Shown here piece after piece: positions 1 to 6,646 of a stretch of 7,596 nucleotides of DNA (positions are counted from its first letter, which is position 1; each line of letters starts with the position of its first letter). A program made the translations under genes and the position numbers. The notes below the pieces were generated by a model. It did no database searches. It was not told where the DNA came from and saw only the letters and a list, made by a program, of their open reading frames with translations. The stretch comes from Desulfuromonadaceae bacterium UBA5613 (lineage in GTDB: Bacteria > Desulfobacterota > Desulfuromonadia > Desulfuromonadales > UBA2197), in contig DIKR01000062.1 in the NCBI GenBank assembly GCA_002424625.1, positions 1 through 7,596 on the forward strand. The letters run 5' to 3'.

Positions 1-1329
1 ATGGCCAAGATCGTCCCTTTCCGTGCGTTGCGCTACAATATAGACCAGATCGGCGATCCCGCCGCAGTCATGGCCCCCCCTTACGATGTCATCTCCCCTG
101 CCCTGCAAGAGAATCTCTACCAACGCAACCCCTTCAATATTGTCCGGCTGACACTCGCTAAAACCGACCCTGACGATAATGCCGAAACCAATCGCTACAG
201 TCGCGCCGCTGCCGACTTTAGCGCCTGGCAGCAGCAGGGGGTGCTGGCGCGTGACGTTGAGCCTTGCCTTTACCTTTATGACCAGACCTATACTCTCGAA
301 GATGGCAGCACTGTCACCCGCAAGGGATTCATCGCCCTGAGCCGACTTGAAGACTTCTCCTCCGGCGTGGTTAAAGCGCACGAAAAGACCTTAGCCGGCC
401 CCAAAGCGGATCGTCTCCTCCTCACTCGTGCCTGCCACGCGAATTTCAGCCCGATCTTCTCCCTGTATGCCGATCCCAGCTGCGCCCTCGAATCCCTCGG
501 CCAGCAGTTCAAAAACACCCCGCCGGCGCTGGCTGTCGACGATGACGAAGGCGTCCGTCACTGTCTCTGGCCGGTCGATGATCCCTCCTTTGTCCAGAGA
601 GTGAAAGATCTGCTCGAAAACAAACCCCTCTTTATTGCCAATGGCCATCATCGTTATGAAACAGCGCTCCAGTATCGCGATGAGATGCGGGCGGCACACC
701 CCGGCTTTACCGGCAAGGAAGCGTTTAACTACGTCCTGATGTACTTTGCCAATATGGAAGATCAGGGGATGACGATCCTGCCGATCCACCGCGTCATCCA
801 CAGTCTGAAGGAATTTTCTGTCGATGCTTTTGTAGAGAAGCTCGCCGACGACTTTCTGGTCAGCGAAGAAGCCCTCAACACCTCTGACTGCGCCGCTCTG
901 GCAGGATTACGCCAGCGCCTCGCCGCTGCCGGACAAGATCGCCGCACTCTCGGACTGTATCTTGGCAACGGGCGGTTCCGGTCCTTGACCCTGAAGGATG
1001 AAAAACGCATGGACCGGCTCTTTGATTCCCGCACGCCATCGGTCCTGCGCACCCTTGATGTTTCTATTCTTCACCGACTGATTCTTGAGCAATACCTTGA
1101 TATCACTGCACAGGCGCAGGAAGCGCAAAGCAATCTGCGCTACTGCAATGGTTTTAACGAACCCTTTGCCCAGATCGACCGCAGCGAAGGACAGCTTGCT
1201 TTTCTCCTCAATCCGCCACGGATGCACGAGATCCGCGATGTGGCGAATGCCGGTGAGAAAATGCCGCAGAAATCGACTTATTTTTATCCCAAACTGCTGT
1301 CGGGGTTGGTGATCAATTTACACGATTAA
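1..1329 (+). CDS. DUF1015 family protein (COG4198), function unknown
   Basis: The 442-residue product has the features of the DUF1015 family, a widespread cytosolic protein family whose biochemical role is not established as far as I know. Diagnostic stretches are APPYDVIS at residues 25-32 near the N-terminus, HEKT at 127-130, the signature IANGHHRYETAL at 212-223, and MPQKSTYFYPKL at 421-432 close to the C-terminus. The usual form of the central signature, as I recall it, has Asp where this protein has Asn214. There is no signal peptide or membrane segment, and the length is typical for the family, so the gene looks complete. The ATG is the first base of the window, so its ribosome binding site and promoter cannot be seen. 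It is separated from the next gene by a palindromic repeat and may not belong to the same transcript. Family assignment is firm; the function is not known. Confidence 0.93.
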   Translation: MAKIVPFRALRYNIDQIGDPAAVMAPPYDVISPALQENLYQRNPFNIVRLTLAKTDPDDNAETNRYSRAAADFSAWQQQGVLARDVEPCLYLYDQTYTLEDGSTVTRKGFIALSRLEDFSSGVVKAHEKTLAGPKADRLLLTRACHANFSPIFSLYADPSCALESLGQQFKNTPPALAVDDDEGVRHCLWPVDDPSFVQRVKDLLENKPLFIANGHHRYETALQYRDEMRAAHPGFTGKEAFNYVLMYFANMEDQGMTILPIHRVIHSLKEFSVDAFVEKLADDFLVSEEALNTSDCAALAGLRQRLAAAGQDRRTLGLYLGNGRFRSLTLKDEKRMDRLFDSRTPSVLRTLDVSILHRLILEQYLDITAQAQEAQSNLRYCNGFNEPFAQIDRSEGQLAFLLNPPRMHEIRDVANAGEKMPQKSTYFYPKLLSGLVINLHD

Positions 1330-1335
1330 AACAAA

Positions 1336-1409
1336 GGCGGGCGCAGCATGCGGCGCCCCTACAGGATCAAAACCAAACACACGTAGGGGCGCCGCACGCT
1401 GCGCCCGCC
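1336..1409. repeat. REP/BIME-like inverted pair of GC-rich palindromic units
   Basis: Two 27-nt units, 1336-1362 and 1383-1409, are reverse complements at 26 of 27 positions (one A.C mismatch, A1348 against C1397) and are separated by a 20-nt A-rich spacer. Each unit also contains its own 6-bp stem: GGGCGC 1339-1344 pairs with GCGCCC 1353-1358, and GGGCGC 1387-1392 pairs with GCGCCC 1401-1406, each around an 8-nt loop. This nested symmetry, with unit ends reading GTAGGGGCG when taken outward, resembles dispersed intergenic palindromes (REP/BIME or short MITE-like elements) of environmental bacteria. As RNA it would form a very stable hairpin that could attenuate transcription or protect the 3' end of the DUF1015 mRNA. 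No T-tract follows, so it is not a standard intrinsic terminator. The structure is read directly; the repeat-family membership is inferred. Confidence 0.8.
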
Positions 1410-1419
1410 CTTCCCTAAT

Positions 1420-1425
1420 AAGGAG
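1420..1425 (+). promoter_or_regulatory. Shine-Dalgarno site of the actin-like gene
   Basis: AAGGAG lies 6 nt before the ATG at 1432. It is a strong ribosome binding site that fixes the start of the actin-like gene. It sits 11 nt beyond the palindromic repeat, so a hairpin there would stand just upstream without covering the site. Confidence 0.75.
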
Positions 1426-1431
1426 TCTTCC

Positions 1432-2484
1432 ATGGATATTCTTGCCATCGATATCGGTTTCGGCTTTACCAAAGCCACAGACGGCAATCGCTCTGTCATC
1501 TTCAAGTCGGTCCTCGGCGAAGCGACCGATTTGCAGTTTCAGGGAACGATCCTCGATGCTCCTGCGGATGAGCACATGCAGCTTGAAATCGACGGCCGCT
1601 CGCTCTTTATCGGTGATTTGGCCGAACGGCAAAGCAATGTCCGCTTTTTTACCCTCGATCAGGAGCAATTTGTCACCCGTTTTGTCAAATACCTCGCCCT
1701 GGCGGCGGCGGCCCGATTGGTAAACGGTTTCATTCCGGTCAATCTCGTGACCGGATTGCCGATCGGTTACTACAAACAGTACAAGGATGAACTGGCGACC
1801 TTGCTGAGCGGGGAGCATCGGGTCTTTTTGACCGACGGCAGCGGCAAACGGGAAGAAAAATCGATCAAGATCAATAAAGTGAAAGTCATCCCCCAGCCCT
1901 TCGGTTCCCTCTTCAATCTCATGCTCAACGATCTCGGCGAAGTCGGCGACAAACGCCTGGTCAAAGAGAAGATCGGCATCGTCGATATCGGCTTTCGCAC
2001 CTCGGACTATACGGTTTCAGACAAGATGCGTTACTCGGAACGGGGGAGCCGCACCACCGATTCAGGGATTGCCCGGGCGTTTAACATCATTGCCACCAAG
2101 CTGCGGGAAAAGAGCGGGGTGAATATCGAGCTTTATCGCCTGCATGAAGCGGTCGATCGCGGCTCTATCCGCATCCGCGGCAAAGAATACGAATTAAAAT
2201 CTTTGACCGAGCAGGTTTTTGGCCAGCTCGCCAGTTCGGTTGCCAACGAAATTGACCGGCTTTGGGCAGACGATTGGGATATGGATACCATCGTCCTGAC
2301 CGGCGGTGGCGGGGTTGTTCTCGCCAAATACCTGCAACCGCTGATTAATGGTCAGGTGGTGGTCGTTGATGCCGCCAGCGATGCCCGTCTCTGCAACGTA
2401 GACGGTTACTGGAAGTTCGGTAAACATCTCTGGGCAAAAGGGGTGATCCCTGCCCCGTCGACAATGCCGGCAGGTAATCGTTGA
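1432..2484 (+). CDS. ParM/StbA-like actin-family ATPase (ALP type)
   Basis: The 350-residue protein has the actin/Hsp70 ATPase layout. Phosphate-1 loop DIGFGFTK is at residues 7-14, phosphate-2 loop DIGFRTSDY at 185-193, and the adenosine-binding VLTGGGG at 288-294. PQPFGSL at 154-160 lies where actin-like proteins carry their catalytic Gln/Glu (here probably Gln155). The C-terminal NVDGYWKFG at 322-330 resembles the end of the plasmid-segregation and archaeal actin-like families (ParM/StbA, PRTRC protein D, Ta0583). Such proteins form dynamic ATP-dependent filaments, in ParM moving plasmid DNA through an adaptor (ParR) bound to a centromere (parC). Neither partner is visible here. The start is supported by the SD at 1420-1425. 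The stop overlaps the first possible start of rnr by 4 nt, so it appears to be the first gene of an rnr-ribF-aroE operon. The fold is confident; the cellular cargo or role is unknown. MreB is unlikely, given the size and motifs. Confidence 0.85.
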   Translation: MDILAIDIGFGFTKATDGNRSVIFKSVLGEATDLQFQGTILDAPADEHMQLEIDGRSLFIGDLAERQSNVRFFTLDQEQFVTRFVKYLALAAAARLVNGFIPVNLVTGLPIGYYKQYKDELATLLSGEHRVFLTDGSGKREEKSIKINKVKVIPQPFGSLFNLMLNDLGEVGDKRLVKEKIGIVDIGFRTSDYTVSDKMRYSERGSRTTDSGIARAFNIIATKLREKSGVNIELYRLHEAVDRGSIRIRGKEYELKSLTEQVFGQLASSVANEIDRLWADDWDMDTIVLTGGGGVVLAKYLQPLINGQVVVVDAASDARLCNVDGYWKFGKHLWAKGVIPAPSTMPAGNR

Positions 2485-4727
2485 AACGGAACAGAAATGC
2501 CCCCAGGCATCATGCGCTGGAAGGGGAATCCGCCGTGCCGATGGCCGAGATCCTTGCGCTGCTGCAACGCGCGCCAGGCCGGTCGCTGAGTGGTCGCGAA
2601 ATCCTTGATGCTTTCCCCCTTCTCGATCGTACTGCCCGCCAGGCAACGCTGCGGGCTCTCGATCGCTGGGTCGGGGAGGAGATTCTCGACCAGCGCAAAG
2701 ACCGGCGTTACACCTTCCCCTGGAATAAGCGGATCGTTACCGGTCCCATCCGTGTCCAACGCGGCGGTTACGGTTTTGTCAGCGGCCCGGAAGGGAGCGA
2801 TGATATCTTTGTCGCCGCCCGCAACCTCGCCGGGGCAATGGATGGTGACCGGGTCACGACTCTGATCGAAAAACGCCGCGATCGTGCTGACACCCGCCCG
2901 GACGGACGGATCATCAGCATCGTCGAACGGAGCCGCTCTGAAATTCTCGGCCGCTTTGTCGCCGGCACGCCAAGTGGTCGCTTACTGCCGATCATCCCGC
3001 GTTTTGCCCCGCCCCTGCTGATCGCCAGGGAGGACGAAAACGGTGTCCTTCCCGGACAGGTCGCCATTGCCCGCATCAGCAGCAACGTCAGCCACAGCGG
3101 CGCCTTGACGGGAAAGATCAGCTCCATCCTCGGCGCTGCCGACGATCCGGCCGTCGATGTCGCCACCATCGCTTACAAGTACCATCTCCCCACCACCTTT
3201 CCCGAAGCGGTCATGCGCGCGGCCGAAGCCATCCCCGCGGCCGTCCTTCCCGCCGAGATCAGTGGCCGGGTCGATCTGCGCGCCCTCTCTTTAGTGACGA
3301 TCGACGGCGCCAGTGCCCGCGATTTTGACGATGCCGTAGCCGTCCAGCGCGAAGCAGACGGACAGATCCGCCTCTGGGTAGCGATCGCGGACGTGAGTCA
3401 TTATGTGCACGCTGGCGACATCATCGACCAGGAAGCCCTGCAGCGCGGCACCAGTGTCTACTTCCCCGATCGTGCCCTGCCGATGCTGCCGGAGCGTCTC
3501 AGTAACGGCATCTGCTCCCTGCAAGCCGACGTCGACCGCTTGGCGGTGGTGGCGGAGATCCTCTTTTCTCCGGAAGGGGAGAGACTCGATGCCCGCTTCT
3601 TCCGGGCGGTGATTCGCAGTCGCGCCCGCCTTACCTATGATCAGGTTTATGCCTGGCTCAGCGATGCCGCAGCCGGGGCCGACGCCCCGGATGATCTTCT
3701 GGCGCAGACCCGGGTGATGGTGGAACTTTCAACACGCCTGACCGCGATGCGGACAGCACGGGGGAGTATTGATTTCGATCTCCCGGAAGCAGAGATTATC
3801 GTCAACCTGCGCGGCAAACCGGAAGATATTATCCGCCGGGAGCGTAATGAAGCGCACAAGCTTATCGAAGAGTTCATGCTTGCGGCCAACGAAGCGGTCG
3901 CCGATTTCCTGACGAATAAAGAAATCCCCCTGCTTTACCGCATCCACGAAGAGCCCGAACTCGAGAAGATGCTTGAACTGCAGGAATTTACCGCCCCCCT
4001 CGGTTACGGCTTTGCCGGCAGCTCGGAAGCATCCCTGCCCCGTGCCCTGCAGGAACTGCTCGCGGCGACAGCGGCGGCCCCGGAAGGGCGGGCGATTCAT
4101 CAACTTGTGCTGCGCAGCATGAAGCAGGCCCGTTATGCTGCGGAGAACCTTGGTCACTTTGGCCTCGCTGCCAGTCGTTACTGCCACTTCACCTCGCCGA
4201 TCCGGCGTTATCCCGATCTGGTGGTTCATCGCGTCCTTTGTCAACTGCTGGAGTCAGCAACCGGGATCGAAACCCGCCAGCGCCTGGAGTGGCAGAAAGA
4301 ATTTCTCCCCTTGGGTGAAGCGTTGTCGAAACTGGAACGGCGCGCGACCGATGCGGAACGGGAGATGGTCAATCTCTATAAATGTCGCTTTATGGCGGAC
4401 AAGATCGGTGAAGAATTCGACGGCATCGTTGCCGGCGTGCAGTCCTATGGTCTCTTTGTTGAACTCGATCAGTGGTTTGTCGAAGGTCTGGTCGCGATTG
4501 CCACCCTCACCGATGATTTCTATGAGTTTGACCCCCTCCACCAGACACTGACCGGGCAGCGCCGCCGCAAAATCTGGCGTGTCGGCGAAGCTCTGCGCGT
4601 CAAGCTGCTGCGCGTCAATCCCGACTGGCGGGAGATCGATTTTTCTCCGGTCGACATGTCCCCCCCGATTATCGCTCCACCACAACGCCAGCAGCAGCGG
4701 CCGGGAAGATCACGTAAAAGAAGATGA
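2481..4727 (+). CDS. rnr: Ribonuclease R (RNase II/RNB family 3'-5' exoribonuclease)
   Basis: The product degrades structured RNA from the 3' end, acting in mRNA decay and rRNA/tRNA quality control. From the longest start (748 aa) the order is: a winged-helix-like N-terminus (about 22-80), cold-shock/OB regions (about 85-225, with GGYGFV at 95-100), the RNB catalytic domain (about 258-590) and an S1 domain (about 643-722). The catalytic motif DGASARDFDD at 275-284 supplies Asp275, 281, 283 and 284, matching E. coli D272, D278, D280 and D281. RGTSVYFPDR (322-331) and HFTSPIRRYPDL (569-580) are also family hallmarks. The basic tail after S1 is short (SRKRR), unlike the long Lys-rich tail of E. 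coli. The start is uncertain: TTG 2481 overlaps the upstream stop and has only a weak AGGT, whereas in-frame GTG 2535 has AAGGGGA 7 nt upstream, and ATG 2541 is a third option. The 3' end overlaps ribF. Confidence 0.95.
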   Translation: MKRNRNAPRHHALEGESAVPMAEILALLQRAPGRSLSGREILDAFPLLDRTARQATLRALDRWVGEEILDQRKDRRYTFPWNKRIVTGPIRVQRGGYGFVSGPEGSDDIFVAARNLAGAMDGDRVTTLIEKRRDRADTRPDGRIISIVERSRSEILGRFVAGTPSGRLLPIIPRFAPPLLIAREDENGVLPGQVAIARISSNVSHSGALTGKISSILGAADDPAVDVATIAYKYHLPTTFPEAVMRAAEAIPAAVLPAEISGRVDLRALSLVTIDGASARDFDDAVAVQREADGQIRLWVAIADVSHYVHAGDIIDQEALQRGTSVYFPDRALPMLPERLSNGICSLQADVDRLAVVAEILFSPEGERLDARFFRAVIRSRARLTYDQVYAWLSDAAAGADAPDDLLAQTRVMVELSTRLTAMRTARGSIDFDLPEAEIIVNLRGKPEDIIRRERNEAHKLIEEFMLAANEAVADFLTNKEIPLLYRIHEEPELEKMLELQEFTAPLGYGFAGSSEASLPRALQELLAATAAAPEGRAIHQLVLRSMKQARYAAENLGHFGLAASRYCHFTSPIRRYPDLVVHRVLCQLLESATGIETRQRLEWQKEFLPLGEALSKLERRATDAEREMVNLYKCRFMADKIGEEFDGIVAGVQSYGLFVELDQWFVEGLVAIATLTDDFYEFDPLHQTLTGQRRRKIWRVGEALRVKLLRVNPDWREIDFSPVDMSPPIIAPPQRQQQRPGRSRKRR
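2521..2527 (+). promoter_or_regulatory. Candidate Shine-Dalgarno for an internal rnr start (GTG 2535 or ATG 2541)
   Basis: AAGGGGA precedes GTG 2535 by 7 nt and ATG 2541 by 13 nt. Both codons are in the rnr frame. This purine-rich site is better than anything before TTG 2481, so RNase R may begin 18 or 20 residues later, with the first residues of the longest frame untranslated. Confidence 0.4.
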
Positions 4728-5692
4728 GAATCATTCACGACCTCACCGAACTGACAACTGTCCCGCGTCATACCGTCGCCACCATCGGCAATTTTGACGG
4801 TGTCCATCTCGGCCATCGCGCTATCTTTCGCCGGGTCGTTGCCGAAGCGCGGCAGGCCCAGGGGACGGCAACGGTCATCACCTTCAATCCCCATCCCCTC
4901 AAACTCCTTGCCCCGGAGCGGGCTCCGCTGCTGATCGATACCTATGCGGAGCGTGAACGGCTGATTGCGGCGTCTCGCATTGATCTCCTCGTCTGCCTCC
5001 CCTTTACGGCCGCCCTGGCTGCGCTGCCGGCAACGACTTTTGTCACCGAGATCCTGCTGCGCGCCCTGGGCCTCAAACACTTGATTGTCGGCTACGATTA
5101 CGCCTTCGGTCGTGACCGGCAGGGGGACGCGATTTTTTTGCAGGATTGCGGCGAGCGCTACGGCTTCACCGTCGAAGTTCTGCCGCCGATCAAGCAAAAT
5201 CAGGATGTCTACAGTTCGACACGAATCCGTCAACTATTGCTGGAGGGTGAGGTGGAAGCGGCGGCATCTCTCCTCGGACGGCACTTTACTCTGGAAGGCG
5301 AGGTCATTCATGGCGCCGGCCGGGGCCGGAAACTCGGCTTCCCGACTGCCAACCTGCGCACCGGGAAGGAGCTTCTCCCCAAAGCAGGGGTTTATGCCGT
5401 GAAAGTACAGCACGGGGCAGCGCTGCTCAATGGCGTCGTCAACATCGGCAAAAACCCGACCTTTGGTGAAAACGAACTCTCCGTGGAGGTCCACCTCCTT
5501 GATATCCAGGCGAATCTTTACGGTGAAACTTTACGCTTCTACTTTGTCCAACGTTTACGGGGGGAGGTGCGCTTTGCCGGCGTCCCTGAACTCTGTGCGG
5601 CGATTCAGAGCGATATCATCCGCGCCCGGCAAATCCTCAGTCACGCCCGGGTGATTGAATATCAGGAAGATCCCGAACAAGGAGAGAACTAA
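4724..5692 (+). CDS. ribF: Bifunctional riboflavin kinase / FMN adenylyltransferase
   Basis: This cytosolic enzyme phosphorylates riboflavin to FMN and then adenylylates FMN to FAD. Its 322 residues match the usual bacterial RibF length of about 310-320. The N-terminal nucleotidyltransferase (FAD synthetase) half has GNFDGVHLGH at 22-31, FNPHP at 54-58, VGYDYAFGRDRQGD at 122-135 and SSTRIRQLL at 164-172. The C-terminal flavokinase half has GRGRKLGFPTANL at 199-211 with the PTAN signature, GVYAV at 222-226, NIGKNPTFG at 240-248, and Glu255 in VEVHLLD as the likely catalytic base. Both halves look intact. The ATG overlaps the rnr TGA as ATGA, and no good SD is seen at normal spacing (GGGAAG at 4703-4708 is too far). 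Translation is therefore probably coupled to rnr. No FMN riboswitch is present, as expected for an enzyme embedded inside an operon. Confidence 0.96.
   Translation: MRIIHDLTELTTVPRHTVATIGNFDGVHLGHRAIFRRVVAEARQAQGTATVITFNPHPLKLLAPERAPLLIDTYAERERLIAASRIDLLVCLPFTAALAALPATTFVTEILLRALGLKHLIVGYDYAFGRDRQGDAIFLQDCGERYGFTVEVLPPIKQNQDVYSSTRIRQLLLEGEVEAAASLLGRHFTLEGEVIHGAGRGRKLGFPTANLRTGKELLPKAGVYAVKVQHGAALLNGVVNIGKNPTFGENELSVEVHLLDIQANLYGETLRFYFVQRLRGEVRFAGVPELCAAIQSDIIRARQILSHARVIEYQEDPEQGEN
5679..5684 (+). promoter_or_regulatory. Shine-Dalgarno site of aroE
   Basis: AAGGAG lies inside the last codons of ribF, 8 nt before the aroE ATG at 5693. It confirms that start and allows aroE to be translated although its start codon abuts the ribF stop. 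Confidence 0.75.
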
Positions 5693-6547
5693 ATGATAGT
5701 CCAAGGCACAACCCGGGTCTTTGCCATCCTCGGTGACCCGGTTTCCCACTCCTTGTCGCCGCTCATGCACAATGCCGCCCTGAGCGCTGTCGGAATCAAC
5801 GGCATTTATGTCCCCTTTCATGTTGTCCCTGAGCAGCTTGCCGCAGCGGTGGCCGGGGTGCGGGCCCTCCAGATTGCCGGACTCAGCGTGACTGTCCCGC
5901 ACAAAGAGCGCATCATCCCTTTACTCGATGAAATCGATCCAGCGGCGCAACGCATCGGCGCTGTCAATACTGTCGTCAATCGTCAGGGGCGCCTGATCGG
6001 CTACAATACCGATGCCCCCGGTTTCCTGCAGGCGTTACGTGACACTCTTGACTTTTCTCCCCGGCACAAAGAGGTGGTGCTGATCGGTGCCGGCGGCGCA
6101 GCCCGGGCCGCCCTTATTGCTTTGGCGCAGGCAGGGGCGGCAGCAATTGTCGTTGCAAATCGAACTCCCGATCGGGCGGTCGATTTGATCGAGAGCTGTT
6201 GCAAGGAATTTCCTGACTGCCAGATGGTGGCTAGCAGCCTTGACGCCCTCCATACCAGCAGTTTTCTCAGCCGGGCCGACCTCCTCGTCAATACCTCGGC
6301 ACTCGGTTTAGCCGGTGAATCTTTTCCGCCTGCCCTCATTGCCGGCCTGAAACCTGCGGCCCTGATCTTTGATATGGTCTACAGCCGGACGACGACGAGT
6401 ACGCCGTTAGTCAGTCAGGGAAAAAGCGCCGGCCACCGCGCCGCCGATGGTCGCAGCATGCTGATCGCGCAAGGTGAAGCCGCCTTTTCTCTCTGGACAG
6501 GACTCGCCCCTCCCGTCGGGGTGATGAAGGCCGCTTTAAATTTTTAA
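5693..6547 (+). CDS. aroE: Shikimate dehydrogenase (NADP+)
   Basis: AroE reduces 3-dehydroshikimate to shikimate with NADPH, the fourth step of the shikimate pathway to chorismate. The 284-residue protein has the substrate-site SHSLSP at 18-23 (Ser18 and Ser20), the catalytic Lys71 in VTVPHK, Asn92 in VNTV, and catalytic Asp107 in YNTDAPG. The NADP-binding glycine loop GAGGAARA is at 132-139, and NRT at 156-158 follows the beta strand, as in NADP-preferring enzymes. NTSALG at 200-205 and Gln260-Gly in MLIAQG, followed by FSLWTG, complete the family pattern. The DMVYSRTTTSTPL segment (227-239) lacks the Pro usually found after Tyr-x and looks slightly extended, but no key residue is missing. 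The start directly follows the ribF TAA in the same frame. It is the last gene of the operon, before a promoter-bearing gap. YdiB-type paralogues cannot be fully excluded; AroE is the best call. Confidence 0.95.
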   Translation: MIVQGTTRVFAILGDPVSHSLSPLMHNAALSAVGINGIYVPFHVVPEQLAAAVAGVRALQIAGLSVTVPHKERIIPLLDEIDPAAQRIGAVNTVVNRQGRLIGYNTDAPGFLQALRDTLDFSPRHKEVVLIGAGGAARAALIALAQAGAAAIVVANRTPDRAVDLIESCCKEFPDCQMVASSLDALHTSSFLSRADLLVNTSALGLAGESFPPALIAGLKPAALIFDMVYSRTTTSTPLVSQGKSAGHRAADGRSMLIAQGEAAFSLWTGLAPPVGVMKAALNF

Positions 6548-6561
6548 CTCTCTCAATCTAC

Positions 6562-6581
6562 AAGGGAAAATTTCCTTTTTT
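6562..6581 (+). terminator. Weak candidate intrinsic terminator after aroE
   Basis: AAGGGAA at 6562-6568 can pair with TTCCTTT at 6572-6578 (one G.U pair) around a 3-nt loop, ending in further T residues to 6581. The stem is short and AT-rich and the loop is tight, so termination would be inefficient at best. It lies in the right place to end the aroE transcript before the pilB promoter. Confidence 0.3.
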
Positions 6582-6584
6582 GGC

Positions 6585-6613
6585 TTGACCCTACCCCCCC
6601 GAGTCGATAGTAT
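6585..6613 (+). promoter_or_regulatory. Sigma70-type promoter for pilB
   Basis: TTGACC (6585-6590, five of six consensus bases) is followed after exactly 17 nt by TAGTAT (6608-6613, four of six). An overlapping TATACA at 6611-6616 gives a 20-nt spacing and is a poorer fit. The expected transcript start is near 6620, leaving a leader of about 25 nt. The spacer contains seven consecutive C (6594-6600). The surrounding gap 6548-6646 holds no other gene. A sigma54 site was looked for and not found. Confidence 0.6.
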
Positions 6614-6646
6614 ACAGCGCGGCTTAATCTGACCACACGGGGAACT

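Noticed and set aside
1336..1420. Palindrome as a standard intrinsic terminator of the DUF1015 gene.
   Set aside because: The stem is strong but no T-run follows either arm, and the nested, inverted unit structure fits a REP/BIME-type repeat better. A role in transcript-end stabilisation remains possible.
1318..1818. Minus-strand open frame reaching across the palindromic repeat.
   Set aside because: Part of it translates the repeat and the rest is antisense to the actin-like ATPase loops; nothing in the protein is recognisable.
3729..4244. Minus-strand open frame (171 codons) inside rnr.
   Set aside because: It is entirely antisense to the conserved RNB domain, has no family signature, and no ribosome site is evident.
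4680..4724. FMN riboswitch upstream of ribF.
   Set aside because: There is no intergenic space: ribF overlaps rnr, and no conserved RFN-element blocks are visible.
4520..5233. Long open frame (237 codons) on the minus strand across the rnr-ribF junction.
   Set aside because: It lies antisense to two genes with complete catalytic motifs, shows no recognisable domain, and is the kind of spurious frame expected in GC-rich coding DNA.
6580..6596. Possible sigma54 promoter (TGGC near 6581) before pilB.
   Set aside because: TGGCTTGACCCTACC lacks the GC element (TTGC-like) at the required spacing, whereas the sigma70 boxes match well with a 17-nt spacer.
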